A DNA stretch of 51,298 nt from Caballeronia glathei (GCF_000698595.1 NZ_JFHC01000061.1:1-51298), one strand, 5' to 3'; positions 16,381 to 25,261 are shown, counted from the stretch's first letter. Made by a program: numbers and translations. Notes: generated by a model from the letters alone, not told the origin.

Positions 16381-16862
16381 TGCCTGCTGTCAGCCATCCC
16401 CTTCATAAAAGCGGCGACTATCTGGTCGACTACGAGGAAAAGGTGTTCGAGGACGTGAAAGCCGAGCCCGGCGAAAAGGCGCTCGTCACCTTTCACACGG
16501 TCGCGTTCGAAGGATCGATCGGCTTCGTCAACCTGCTGCAGGCAACTCGCCTTCAGCGCAAGGGCTTCGAAACATCCGTCCTGCTGTACGGACCCGGCGT
16601 CACGCTCGGCTTGCAGCGCGGCTTCCCGACGCTCGGCGACGAAGCGTTTCCCGGTCACCTGAACTTCAACAAGCAACTGATGAAGTTCATGGCCGAGGGC
16701 GGCAAGGTCTACGCATGCCGCTTTGCCTTGCAGGCGCTCTACGGTCACGGCGAAGCGTCGCTGATCGAGGGCATTCGCCCGATCAGCCCGCTCGACGTGC
16801 TCGACATCCAGCTGCTTCACCGCAAGGAGAATGCGCTGGTGATCCACACGTGGACCGTCTAG
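16381..16862 (+). CDS. nitB: MSMEG_0572/Sll0783-family nitrogen starvation response protein (NitB-like)
   Basis: A 160-residue cytoplasmic protein and the first gene of the Nit1C cluster. The family is named after cyanobacterial Sll0783, whose gene is induced by nitrogen limitation; the fold resembles DsrE-type small alpha/beta proteins. The segment LLYGPGVTLGLQRGFPTLGDEAFPGHLNFN is the most distinctive part (described here by its position at about residues 64-95). No catalytic motif is known. Start: ATG at 16381 after AGGAG. It is 16 nt from the nitrilase gene. The identification rests on both sequence pattern and strict gene order; the symbol follows the Pseudomonas nit naming. Confidence 0.88.
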
Positions 16863-16878
16863 CGCGAGAGTGACGACC

Positions 16879-17898
16879 ATGCCCGACAAACGCATCGTTC
16901 GCGCGGCCGCCGTGCAGATCGCACCGGACTTCGAGCGCCCGGGCGGCACGCTCGAGAGGGTTTGCAGCGCCATCGACGAAGCCGCGTCGAAGCGCGTGCA
17001 ACTGATCGTGTTCCCGGAAACGTTCGTGCCGTACTACCCGTACTTCTCGTTCGTGCGGCCGCCGGTCGCCTCGGGCGCCGATCACATGCGGCTCTACGAA
17101 GAGGCGGTCGTCGTGCCGGGGCCGGTTACGCAGGCCGTGTCCGAGCGCGCGCGCCTGCACCGGATGGTGGTCGTGCTCGGCGTCAACGAGCGGGACCACG
17201 GCAGCCTCTACAACACGCAGCTCGTCTTCGATGTGGATGGCCGCCTCGCGTTGAAGCGCCGCAAGATCACGCCGACCTTTCACGAACGCATGATCTGGGG
17301 CCAGGGCGATGCGGCGGGGCTGAAGGTCGCGCAAACGGGCATCGGGCGGGTCGGCGCGCTTGCGTGCTGGGAGCACTACAACCCGCTCGCGCGCTACGCA
17401 CTGATGACGCAGCACGAAGAAATTCACTGCAGCCAGTTTCCGGGCTCGCTCGTCGGGCCGATCTTCGCGGAGCAGATCGAAGTGACGATCCGTCATCACG
17501 CGCTCGAATCGGGCTGCTTCGTCGTCAACGCGACGGGCTGGCTCACCGAGGCGCAGATCGCCTCGGTGACGAGCGACCCCGCGTTGCAGAAGGCACTGCG
17601 CGGCGGCTGCAATACGGCGATCGTCTCGCCGGAAGGCCAGCATCTTGCCGAGCCGCTGCGCGAAGGCGAGGGCATGGTGATCGCGGACCTGGACATGTCG
17701 CTGATCACGAAGCGCAAACGCATGATGGATTCGGTCGGCCACTACGCGCGCCCCGAACTGCTGCGCCTTGCGATCAACGCCGATCCGGCGTCGACCGTCA
17801 TGCCGATGGCATCGCATCCGAACACCCCATCAACCGGAGAGCCGGACCATGAAAGCGAGCGAGAACCTGTCGGCGTCGAGCCGTCAGCTGATGACTGA
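16879..17898 (+). CDS. nitC: Nit1C nitrilase (NitC-like)
   Basis: A 339-residue nitrilase-superfamily branch 1 enzyme. The catalytic triad is visible: Glu47 in VFPETFVPYYPYFSF, Lys129 in RRKITPTFHE and Cys163 in ALACWEHYNPL. Branch 1 enzymes convert nitriles to acid plus ammonia, or in some members cyanide to formate/ammonia or formamide. In Nit1C-bearing bacteria this gene is linked to growth on cyanide as nitrogen source. I prefer the ATG at 16879 over the GTG at 16870. Its last 50 nt overlap the start of the radical SAM gene, so expression is coupled. Confidence 0.93.
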   Translation: MPDKRIVRAAAVQIAPDFERPGGTLERVCSAIDEAASKRVQLIVFPETFVPYYPYFSFVRPPVASGADHMRLYEEAVVVPGPVTQAVSERARLHRMVVVLGVNERDHGSLYNTQLVFDVDGRLALKRRKITPTFHERMIWGQGDAAGLKVAQTGIGRVGALACWEHYNPLARYALMTQHEEIHCSQFPGSLVGPIFAEQIEVTIRHHALESGCFVVNATGWLTEAQIASVTSDPALQKALRGGCNTAIVSPEGQHLAEPLREGEGMVIADLDMSLITKRKRMMDSVGHYARPELLRLAINADPASTVMPMASHPNTPSTGEPDHESEREPVGVEPSADD

Positions 17899-18961
17899 AC
17901 TGCAGTCGGCGGGACTGCGTCTCGTCGATCCTCGCGCGGGCGCGTCGAGCCGGCGCGGTGGCGCGGGGCCGTCGGACCACAAGGCCGTGACCGTGGATGG
18001 CGTCACGATCATGGTGCCGGTGCATACGAGCACCGCGTGGAATTCGCCCTTCATCGCGTCGCAGCCGGACGCGCACGGCACGAGCGCGCTCATGCGCGGC
18101 ACGATTCCGATTGCGAACATCAGCTTTCCGAAGGCGCCGCGCTTTTACGGCATGCAGACGCTTGACGGCGTGCCGTATTCGCATATCGCCACACTGCACA
18201 GTGCCGATGTGCTCGCGACCACGGTCCTGCAAACGTGCATACGCTATGAAAGCCGGCGCAAGTCGTGCAAGTTCTGCGCGATCGGACAGTCGCTCGCGGC
18301 GGGACGCACCATCGCGCGCAAGACGCCGGAGCAGCTTGCCGAAGTCGCGCGCGCGGCCGTGCTGCTCGACGGCGTGAAGCACATGGTGCTGACCACCGGC
18401 ACGCCGCCCACGCCCGATCGCGGCGCGCAGATCCTGTGCGACAGCGCGTTCGCCATCAAGGCCGCGGTCGATCTGCCGATCCAGGCGCAATGCGAGCCGC
18501 CCGACGACGACCGCTGGTTCGAGCGCATGAAGGCGAGCGGCATCGATACGCTCGGCATGCATCTCGAAGTGGTCACGCCCGCGTTGCGTGAGCGGATCAT
18601 GCCCGGCAAGGCAAGCGTGCCGCTCGCGCGCTACATGGAAGCGTTCAGGGCGGCCGTTGCGGTGTTTGGGCGCGCCCAGGTGAGCACGTATATCCTCGCC
18701 GGGCTCGGCGACAGCGCCGAGGCGATCGTCGATATCGCGCGCGAACTGATCGGCATCGGCGTGTATCCGTTCGTCGTGCCCTTCGTGCCGATCAGCGGCA
18801 CGCCGCTCGAGGATCATCCCGCGCCCACGCCCGAGTTCATGCGCTCTGTGCTTGCGCCCATCGGCGCGATGCTGGCGCAGGCCGGCATGCGCTCGGCCGA
18901 CATCAAGGCCGGCTGCGGCAAGTGCGGGGCATGCTCGTCGCTCTCGTCCTACGAGGTCTGA
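17849..18961 (+). CDS. nitD: MSMEG_0568-family radical SAM protein (NitD-like)
   Basis: A 370-residue radical SAM enzyme of the Nit1C cluster. The probable iron-sulfur cysteines are Cys130, Cys140 and Cys143, i.e. C-x9-C-x2-C rather than the usual C-x3-C-x2-C, followed by AIGQSL. A second group, Cys356-x2-Cys359-x2-Cys362, lies at the C-terminus and could bind an auxiliary cluster or metal. The reaction is unknown. Start: ATG at 17849 with GGAGA upstream, inside the end of the nitrilase gene. The acetyltransferase gene follows after 2 nt. Confidence 0.92.
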   Translation: MKASENLSASSRQLMTELQSAGLRLVDPRAGASSRRGGAGPSDHKAVTVDGVTIMVPVHTSTAWNSPFIASQPDAHGTSALMRGTIPIANISFPKAPRFYGMQTLDGVPYSHIATLHSADVLATTVLQTCIRYESRRKSCKFCAIGQSLAAGRTIARKTPEQLAEVARAAVLLDGVKHMVLTTGTPPTPDRGAQILCDSAFAIKAAVDLPIQAQCEPPDDDRWFERMKASGIDTLGMHLEVVTPALRERIMPGKASVPLARYMEAFRAAVAVFGRAQVSTYILAGLGDSAEAIVDIARELIGIGVYPFVVPFVPISGTPLEDHPAPTPEFMRSVLAPIGAMLAQAGMRSADIKAGCGKCGACSSLSSYEV

Positions 18962-18963
18962 CC

Positions 18964-19524
18964 ATGTTCATTGATGCCATCGAGCCCGATGTCTCCGCGC
19001 TCGCGTACACGCCCGCCGAGTACCGCATCAAATGGGCGACGCTGCCGTGGGAAGCCGAGGAAGCATACAAGCTCCGGCGCGCCGTGTTCTGCGTCGAGCA
19101 GGGCGTTTTTGTCGGCGACGATCGCGACGACACCGACGAACACGCGCAACTGCTCGTCGCGCTGAGCTGCGTGGCCGGCATGCCGGAACAGGTGGTCGGC
19201 ACCGTGCGCATTCATGAAACGGGGCCGGGCGTGTGGTTCGGCTCGCGGCTCGCCGTGCATGCCGCGTTCCGCTCGCACGGCAAGATCGGCTCGACCCTGA
19301 TCCGGCTCGCCGTGAGCAGCGCGCATGCGCTTGGCTGCAAGACGTTCCTCGCTCACGTGCAGGCGCAGAACGTGCCGCTGTTCCGGCGTCTCGGGTGGGA
19401 CACGCAGCGCGAGGAAACGATCTTCGGCCGGCCTCATCACCTGATGCAGGCGCGGCTCGAAGCGTACCCGCCCTGCGCCACGCCCAGAAGCGGCTTCGTC
19501 GCATCCGCGCGGAGGGCGTCATGA
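18964..19524 (+). CDS. nitE: MSMEG_0567-type GNAT N-acetyltransferase (NitE-like)
   Basis: A 186-residue GNAT-fold protein. EEAYKLRRAVFCVEQGVF is the typical first helix of this subgroup, DEHAQLLVAL begins the central sheet and HGKIGSTLIRLAVSSAHALG contains the acetyl-CoA pyrophosphate-binding turn. In other Nit1C loci this domain is sometimes fused to the next gene product. The acceptor is unknown. Start: ATG at 18964 with GAGGT just upstream. Its stop overlaps the next ATG (ATGA). Confidence 0.88.
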   Translation: MFIDAIEPDVSALAYTPAEYRIKWATLPWEAEEAYKLRRAVFCVEQGVFVGDDRDDTDEHAQLLVALSCVAGMPEQVVGTVRIHETGPGVWFGSRLAVHAAFRSHGKIGSTLIRLAVSSAHALGCKTFLAHVQAQNVPLFRRLGWDTQREETIFGRPHHLMQARLEAYPPCATPRSGFVASARRAS

Positions 19525-20576
19525 GCCTGGGCGCGATGATCGCGCGGCTCTGCGCAAGCCGCGGTTTTCTGCACAAGAACGATATCGCGGATGTGGTCGC
19601 GACGCTCGCCGAGCGGCTGCCGCGCGGCGAGCGCGATCTCGCGCAGGCGGTCGCGGTGGGCGACGACTGCGCGGCCATTCGCGACGGCGACGGCTACCTG
19701 CTCTTCGCGATTGAAGGCATGGTGAGCGACTTCGTCGAAGCGATGCCGTGGTTCGCGGGCTACAGCAGCGTGATGGTGAACATCAGCGATGTCTACGCGA
19801 TGGGCGGCCGACCGCTTGCCGTCGTCGACGCATTGTGGAGCGACGGCATCGGCGCCGCGGATCAGGTGCTCGCGGGCATGGCCGCGGCGTCGGTTGCCTA
19901 CGGCGTGCCGGTGGTCGGCGGACACAGCAATGTGCGCAGCACGCAGTCACAGCTTGCCGTGGCGATCCTCGGCCGCGCGCAGGCACTGCTTTCGAGCTTC
20001 GACGCGCGCCCCGGCGACCGGCTCCTGATGGCGGTGGATCTGCGCGGCCGATTCGAGGACCCGTATCCGTTCTGGAACGCATCGGTGGGCGCGCCCGAAG
20101 GACGCCTGCGCGCCGACCTCGACGTGCTGCCGTCGCTCGCGGAAGACGCGCTTTGCGCCGCGGCGAAGGACATCAGCATGGCGGGAACACTGGGCACCGC
20201 ATTGATGCTGCTCGAATGCTCCGGCGTGGGTGCGCGCATCGACCTCGGCGCGATGCCGCGCCCCGCAGGCGTCGATTTCGAGCGCTGGCTCACGGCGTTT
20301 CCGAGCTTCGGCTTTCTGTTGTCGGTGCGCGAGGAGCATATGCAGGAGGTCATCGCGCGCTTTGCCGCACGCTCGCTCGCCTGCGCGGCGATCGGGACCG
20401 TCACGGCGTCGCGCGAGGTGATCGTGCAGCAAGGCGAAGAGAGCGCGCCGCTATGGAACTTCGATGAAGCGCCCTTCATGCGCGCACGCGAGAAGAACGC
20501 AGCGGACCCGGACGCGGTGGACGCGCAAGCAACGGGCGCGCCGCGCGACCACCATTCCATCCGGACGGAGGCCTGA
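19521..20576 (+). CDS. nitF: Sll0787-family AIR synthase-like protein (NitF-like)
   Basis: A 351-residue ATP-grasping PurM/AIR-synthase-like protein. VAVGDDCAAIRDGDGYLLFAIEG at about residues 44-66 is the Asp-rich nucleotide/metal segment seen in PurM, SelD, HypE and ThiL; VNISDVYAMGGRPLAVVDAL is the second conserved block. Relatives use ATP to activate an amide or carboxylate oxygen, so an ATP-dependent condensation or dehydration is plausible, but the reaction of this family is not established. Start: ATG at 19521 after GGAGGG, overlapping the acetyltransferase stop. The MSMEG_0570-type gene follows after 2 nt. Confidence 0.9.
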   Translation: MSLGAMIARLCASRGFLHKNDIADVVATLAERLPRGERDLAQAVAVGDDCAAIRDGDGYLLFAIEGMVSDFVEAMPWFAGYSSVMVNISDVYAMGGRPLAVVDALWSDGIGAADQVLAGMAAASVAYGVPVVGGHSNVRSTQSQLAVAILGRAQALLSSFDARPGDRLLMAVDLRGRFEDPYPFWNASVGAPEGRLRADLDVLPSLAEDALCAAAKDISMAGTLGTALMLLECSGVGARIDLGAMPRPAGVDFERWLTAFPSFGFLLSVREEHMQEVIARFAARSLACAAIGTVTASREVIVQQGEESAPLWNFDEAPFMRAREKNAADPDAVDAQATGAPRDHHSIRTEA

Positions 20577-20578
20577 AC

Positions 20579-20863
20579 ATGCCAGCCATGCATTTCACGA
20601 TCAGATGGCCCGACGGCGAGGAAGCGCGTTGCTATTCGCCTTCGACCATCGTGCGCGAGTTCTTCGCGGCGGGGAGCGACTATGCGGTGGGCGAGTTCGT
20701 CGCGCGCTCGCGCGAGGCGCTGACGATCGGGTCCGAACGCGTGCGCCAGAAGTACGGTTTCGCGTGCTCTTCCGCGCTCGATCAGCTTGCGCAAATCGAA
20801 CACCATGCGCGCCGCTTCGACGGCGAGCCGCGCGCCGTCGTCACCGTGCTCGCGCTCGGCTGA
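20579..20863 (+). CDS. nitG: MSMEG_0570-family nitrogen starvation response protein (NitG-like)
   Basis: A 94-residue protein beginning MPAMHFTIRWPDGEEARCYSPS and conserved in Nit1C loci. It is soluble with no signal peptide or cysteine pair; the sequence alternates short strands with one helix (DQLAQIEHHARRF). No catalytic motif can be named. It may be a small partner of one of the Nit1C enzymes. Position between the AIR-synthase-like gene (2 nt) and the flavoprotein gene (55 nt) supports the call. Confidence 0.85.
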   Translation: MPAMHFTIRWPDGEEARCYSPSTIVREFFAAGSDYAVGEFVARSREALTIGSERVRQKYGFACSSALDQLAQIEHHARRFDGEPRAVVTVLALG

Positions 20864-20918
20864 GCGTGCAGGCACGTCGGTCTTCAGTGGTCTTGTCTTC
20901 GTTTATCGGGAATCGAAC

Positions 20919-22223
20919 ATGTCGAACGCAACCTTGGCGAAAGAACCCTCGCCCGCAAGCGGCGCTCATTACAGCGTGATCGTCGTGGGCGGCGGGCAGG
21001 CGGGCCTGTCCGTGAGCCACTATCTTCAGCAGGCGGGCATCGATCACCTCGTGCTGGAGAAGCACTCGGTGACGCATACCTGGCGCAGCCAGCGCTGGGA
21101 CAACTTCTGCCTCGTCACGCCGAACTGGCAGTGCCAGTTGCCGGGGCACCCGTACAACGGCACGGACCCGCACGGCTTCATGAAGAAGGACGAGATCATC
21201 GCGTATCTGGACGCGTTCGTCGCGAAGGTGGACGCGCCGGTGCTGGAGCATGCAGCCGTCGAGCGCGTGCAGCGCGGCGGCGACGGCCGCTTTACCGTGA
21301 AGAGCACGCGCGGCGAATTCACGGCGGATCAGGTGGTGGTGGCCTCGGGCGGCTATCACACGCCCATCGTGCCGCGCATGGCCGAGCGTTTGCCTGGCCG
21401 CATCGTCCAGTTGCAGTCGTCGGAGTACCGCAACGCGCAGGCGTTGCCCGACGGGGCGGTGCTCGTCGTCGGGTCGGGGCAGTCGGGCGCGCAGATTGCC
21501 GAAGACCTGCATCTGGCCGGGCGCAAGGTGTACCTCGCCGTCGGAGAAGCGCCGCGTTGCGCACGCTTCTATCGCGGCCGCGACGTGGTCGACTGGCTCG
21601 CCGACATGCGCTACTACGAGATGCCGGTGCAAGAGCACCCGTTGCGCGAAGGCGTGCGCGACAACACCAACCACTACGTGACGGGCCGCGACGGCGGCCG
21701 CGACATCGATCTGCGCCGCTTCGCGCTGGAAGGCATGGAACTGTTCGGGCGGCTTGACGACCTGCGCGACGGGCAACTGCGATTCGCCCCCAACCTTGCC
21801 GCCAATCTCGACGACGCCGACGAAACCTATAACCGCATCAACGCGAGCATCGACGGATTCATCGCCAGGAATGGCATCGATGCGCCGCCTGCAACGAGGT
21901 ATGAAGCGCTGTGGCGGCCGTCCGAAGAACGCACGGCACTCGATGTGGAGGCGAGCGGCATTGCCTCGATCGTGTGGTGCATCGGTTTCAGGCCGGACTT
22001 CAGCTGGCTCGACGCGGCGGTGTTCAACGGCCGCGGCCACCCGGCGCACGTGCGCGGCGTGACGGCGTCGCCGGGCATCTATTTCGTCGGGCTGCCGTGG
22101 CTGCATACATGGGGGTCGGGACGTTTCTCCGGTGTGGCCCGCGATGCGCAGTTCGTCGTCGATGCGATCCGCGCCGCGCGCGAGACGGTTGTTGCCGACC
22201 AGACTGCCGCCGTCTCGGCCTGA
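20919..22223 (+). CDS. nitH: MSMEG_0569-family flavin-dependent oxidoreductase (NitH-like)
   Basis: A 434-residue FAD/NADPH protein resembling flavin-containing monooxygenases. The FAD motif VIVVGGGQAGLSVSHYL is at about residues 19-35; the NAD(P) motif VVGSGQSGAQIAEDL lies near residue 187; HTWRSQRWDNF is typical of this branch. Such enzymes usually oxygenate a soft N or S nucleophile or a ketone. The start is the ATG at 20919 (MSNATLAK); 55 nt separate it from the previous gene, the largest gap in the run. A new gene starts only 4 nt after its stop. Confidence 0.92.
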   Translation: MSNATLAKEPSPASGAHYSVIVVGGGQAGLSVSHYLQQAGIDHLVLEKHSVTHTWRSQRWDNFCLVTPNWQCQLPGHPYNGTDPHGFMKKDEIIAYLDAFVAKVDAPVLEHAAVERVQRGGDGRFTVKSTRGEFTADQVVVASGGYHTPIVPRMAERLPGRIVQLQSSEYRNAQALPDGAVLVVGSGQSGAQIAEDLHLAGRKVYLAVGEAPRCARFYRGRDVVDWLADMRYYEMPVQEHPLREGVRDNTNHYVTGRDGGRDIDLRRFALEGMELFGRLDDLRDGQLRFAPNLAANLDDADETYNRINASIDGFIARNGIDAPPATRYEALWRPSEERTALDVEASGIASIVWCIGFRPDFSWLDAAVFNGRGHPAHVRGVTASPGIYFVGLPWLHTWGSGRFSGVARDAQFVVDAIRAARETVVADQTAAVSA

Positions 22224-22227
22224 CGCG

Positions 22228-23064
22228 ATGATGATCAGCTCAGAAGCGTGCTATCTCGCGGGCATGCCGCAGCTCAACTTCACGGGCCTGTCCGAGAACT
22301 GGCTGCTCAAGGAGTGCGGCCATCGCCACTGGGAGGCGCTCGCGCGTGAGTCGGGGCGCACGGTGCCGGATTTTGTCGCGGATGACGGAAGCCGCGCGTA
22401 TGCGGCCTTCACGTCGGTTCGCATGCGCGCGCATGCCTTCGACGAGGTCGGCGAGAACGACGAATTCACCATGCAGACCACGCTTTCCCGCACCGGCGCG
22501 GTGCGCCATTTCAGCGAGCATCGGATTGCCTCGCGCAAGGGCGCGATTGCCGACGTGCTGATGTCGTCGACGTTCGTGCGCCGCACGCAGGCTGGCAACA
22601 ACCGCTCGGTTGCGCGCGCGACGTTCGCGAGGCTGGCCGGAGACATCGCGCCGCCGCCCTCCGACGCCTCCGGCATGCACGCGACGGCCAAGCTGCTGCG
22701 CGCCGGAGCGGTGGCGCCGGACGTCGAACGCCTCTTCGGTCAGGCATGCGATCGCGAGCCGGTGGAATTTCTGCCATGTCCGAACAGCGACTTCAACGGT
22801 GCGGACTTTCTGTACTTCGCGAGCTTTCAGGCGTTTGTCGACCGTGCGGAGTGGCACGCCCACCGCTTTTTGCAGCCGCCGGTGCTGGCGGACCGCGATC
22901 TGTATTTCCACGCCAACATCAACGTCGGCGATACGCTTCGTGTGCGCTTCATGAAGGAGTCGAAGGAACCGGCACATCTGGCGCACTGGTGCGCGATCTT
23001 TCGCGCGAGCGACGGCGCGCGGATCGCCGACGTGGTGACGCGCAAGCGCTGGAGGAAGGCATGA
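22228..23064 (+). CDS. LnmK/Pnap_2097-type hot-dog acyltransferase/decarboxylase-like protein
   Basis: A 278-residue double hot-dog protein. The early motif MPQLNFTGLSENWLLKECG, at about residues 13-31, is characteristic of the LnmK/Pnap_2097 group, and NSDFNGADFLYFASFQAFVDRAEW of the second half. LnmK of leinamycin biosynthesis takes methylmalonyl-CoA, self-acylates, decarboxylates it and passes propionyl to a carrier protein. Here the next gene encodes a methylmalonyl-CoA-mutase-like enzyme, which fits that substrate, but no carrier protein or ketosynthase is seen nearby. It starts 4 nt after the nitH-like stop and its own stop overlaps the mutase ATG, so it appears to belong to the extended Nit1C operon. 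Confidence 0.8.
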   Translation: MMISSEACYLAGMPQLNFTGLSENWLLKECGHRHWEALARESGRTVPDFVADDGSRAYAAFTSVRMRAHAFDEVGENDEFTMQTTLSRTGAVRHFSEHRIASRKGAIADVLMSSTFVRRTQAGNNRSVARATFARLAGDIAPPPSDASGMHATAKLLRAGAVAPDVERLFGQACDREPVEFLPCPNSDFNGADFLYFASFQAFVDRAEWHAHRFLQPPVLADRDLYFHANINVGDTLRVRFMKESKEPAHLAHWCAIFRASDGARIADVVTRKRWRKA

Positions 23065-25226
23065 CGGGCCGCAAGCCGCCGCCGCCGGCCTCGCGTGCCG
23101 GTTCGTCGCGGGCAGCGCGGCATCGGCCCGTCGAGATGAAACGCGTCTATACGCCGGCCGATCTGGAGAGCGTGCCGCATCTCGCGAGCCTGCCCGGGCA
23201 GGCGCCGTTCGTGCGCGGACCGTATGCGACGATGTACACGCAAAAGCCGTGGACCATCCGTCAGTACGCCGGCTACGCGGATGCCGCCGATTCCAACCTC
23301 GCCTTTCGCACGGCGCTCGAACGCGGCGCGCAGGGCCTGTCGGTCGCGTTCGATCTGCCGACGCAGCGCGGCTACGATTCGACCGACGCCGAGGCGCTCG
23401 CCGACGTCGGCATGGCAGGCGTCGCGATCGACACGGCCGACGACATGGCGCGTCTTTTCAGGGATATTCCGCTGGACCGCGTATCCGTATCGATGACGAT
23501 GAACGGTGCCGTGCTCCCCGTGCTCGCCGCCTTCATCGTGGCGGCAGAGGAAAGCGGCGTCGCGCTGCGGTCGCTTTCGGGCACGATCCAGAACGACATC
23601 CTGAAGGAGTTCATGGTCCGCAACGCGTATATCCACGCGCCCGAGCCCTCGATGCGAATCGTGGGGGACGTGGTGCACTTTCTGTCGGAACGTGCGCCGC
23701 GCTTTCGGCCGCTGTCGGTGTCGGGATATCACTTTCAGGAGGGCGGCGCGGACGCTGTGCTCGAGCTTGCGCTTACGTTCGCGAACGCGCGCGAATACGT
23801 GCGCACGCTGCAAGCGCGAGGACTGAACGCCGAGCACGTCTGCGAGCAGTTCAGTTTCTTCTTCGGCGTCGGAACGGATTTTTTCGTCGAGATCGCCAAG
23901 CTGCGCGCTGCGCGCATCATCTGGTCGGGCATCGCCGGGGAAGCGGGAGCGCGCTCCGATGCGAGCCGCGCGCTGCGCATGCACTGCCAGACTTCGGGCT
24001 GGTCACTGAGCGCGCGGCAGCCGGACAACAATATCGTGAGAACGACCGTCGAGGCGATGGCGGCCGTATTCGGCGGCACGCAATCGCTGCATACGAACGC
24101 TTTCGACGAAGCGCTGGCGTTGCCGTCGCCCGAGGCCGCCCGGCTCGCGCGCGACACCCAGCTCGTCCTTCAGCACGAGATGGGGCTCTGCGATGTCGTC
24201 GATCCGTGGGCCGGGTCGTACATGATGGAGTCGCTCACCTCGCAACTGGTCGAACGCGCGCGCGGCCTGCTCGACGAGATCGAGGCCCAGGGAGGCGTTC
24301 TCGATGCGATCCGCTCGGGATGGGTGCAGCACCGTATCCAGGCGTGCGCCGTCGCGACGCAGGCACGCATCGATGCGGGCGAGCAGGTGATCGTCGGGGC
24401 GAACGCGTTCGTCTCGCCCGATGCAGCCGACGAGACGCCCCCTTGCTTCGAAATAGACGCGGGGCGCGTGCGCGCTCAGCAAGCGGCGCGGCTCAACGAC
24501 GTGAAGGCGCACCGCGACGGCGCACGCGTCGAGTCCGCGCTTGCAAGGCTCACGCGCGCCGCGCGCGACGGTTCGGAGAACCTGCTCGCGGTGGCGATCG
24601 AATGCATGCGCCTGCGCGCGACAGTCGGCGAGTGCACGCGCGCACTGGAAACGGTGTGGCCGCGCCATGTGCCGTCCGGGCGCACGATTTGCGGCGGCTA
24701 TGGCACGCGGCTCATGCACGATCAGGCGTGGGATGCCGCGTGCGACAAGGTGCGCGGGCTGACGTCGGCGCTCGGCAGGAAGCCGCGCGTGCTGCTCGCG
24801 AAGCTCGGACAGGATGGCCACGACCGCGGCATCGCGGTCGTGGCTGCCGCGCTGTCCGACGCGGGCTTTCATGTGCTGCCGGGCGAACTCTTCGCCTGTG
24901 CCGCCGATACGGCGGCGCGCGCCATCGAGGAAGGCTGCGACGTCGTCGGGGTATCGTCGCTGGCCGGTGCGCATCTCGCACTCGTGCCGCAGCTTGCGCA
25001 GGAACTCGCTGCGCGGCGTGCGCCGATCGACGTGGTGGCGGGCGGCATCATTCCCGATCCGCACGTTCCGTTGCTGCGGGCGCGGGGCGTGGCGGACGTC
25101 TTCGGGCCGGGCGTCGCGCTTCATGCGATCGTCGACCGCCTTGCCCGGCTGATCGAGAGAAGGCGTGCGCGGACCGGCGATCCGGGCGTTCGCGAGCAGG
25201 CGGTGGAAATCGCGGCGAGGGCATAA
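23061..25226 (+). CDS. Methylmalonyl-CoA mutase-like, B12-dependent acyl-CoA mutase
   Basis: A 721-residue full-length mutase. The N-terminal TIM barrel has the CoA-path segment TMYTQKPWTIRQYAGYADAADSN (about residues 57-79), then AFDLPTQRGYDS, DVGMAGVAID, TIQNDILKEFMVRNAYI and SGYHFQEGGADA, which carries the catalytic-site His. The C-terminal cobalamin domain has the base-off motif GQDGHDRG with His587. The conserved Tyr of TMY is kept, but YAGYADAADSN and PTQRGYDS deviate from the usual YAGFSTA and PTHRGYDS, so the substrate may not be plain methylmalonyl-CoA. Start: ATG at 23061 after GGAGGAAGG, overlapping the previous stop. No MeaB chaperone gene is adjacent. Confidence 0.92.
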   Translation: MTGRKPPPPASRAGSSRAARHRPVEMKRVYTPADLESVPHLASLPGQAPFVRGPYATMYTQKPWTIRQYAGYADAADSNLAFRTALERGAQGLSVAFDLPTQRGYDSTDAEALADVGMAGVAIDTADDMARLFRDIPLDRVSVSMTMNGAVLPVLAAFIVAAEESGVALRSLSGTIQNDILKEFMVRNAYIHAPEPSMRIVGDVVHFLSERAPRFRPLSVSGYHFQEGGADAVLELALTFANAREYVRTLQARGLNAEHVCEQFSFFFGVGTDFFVEIAKLRAARIIWSGIAGEAGARSDASRALRMHCQTSGWSLSARQPDNNIVRTTVEAMAAVFGGTQSLHTNAFDEALALPSPEAARLARDTQLVLQHEMGLCDVVDPWAGSYMMESLTSQLVERARGLLDEIEAQGGVLDAIRSGWVQHRIQACAVATQARIDAGEQVIVGANAFVSPDAADETPPCFEIDAGRVRAQQAARLNDVKAHRDGARVESALARLTRAARDGSENLLAVAIECMRLRATVGECTRALETVWPRHVPSGRTICGGYGTRLMHDQAWDAACDKVRGLTSALGRKPRVLLAKLGQDGHDRGIAVVAAALSDAGFHVLPGELFACAADTAARAIEEGCDVVGVSSLAGAHLALVPQLAQELAARRAPIDVVAGGIIPDPHVPLLRARGVADVFGPGVALHAIVDRLARLIERRRARTGDPGVREQAVEIAARA

Positions 25227-25261
25227 AATACGGGGCATCTTCCAGCCTCCGAAACCCGATC

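Noticed and set aside
22228..25226. Polyketide biosynthetic gene cluster
   Set aside because: An LnmK-like protein is present but no ketosynthase, acyl carrier protein or thioesterase was found in the window.
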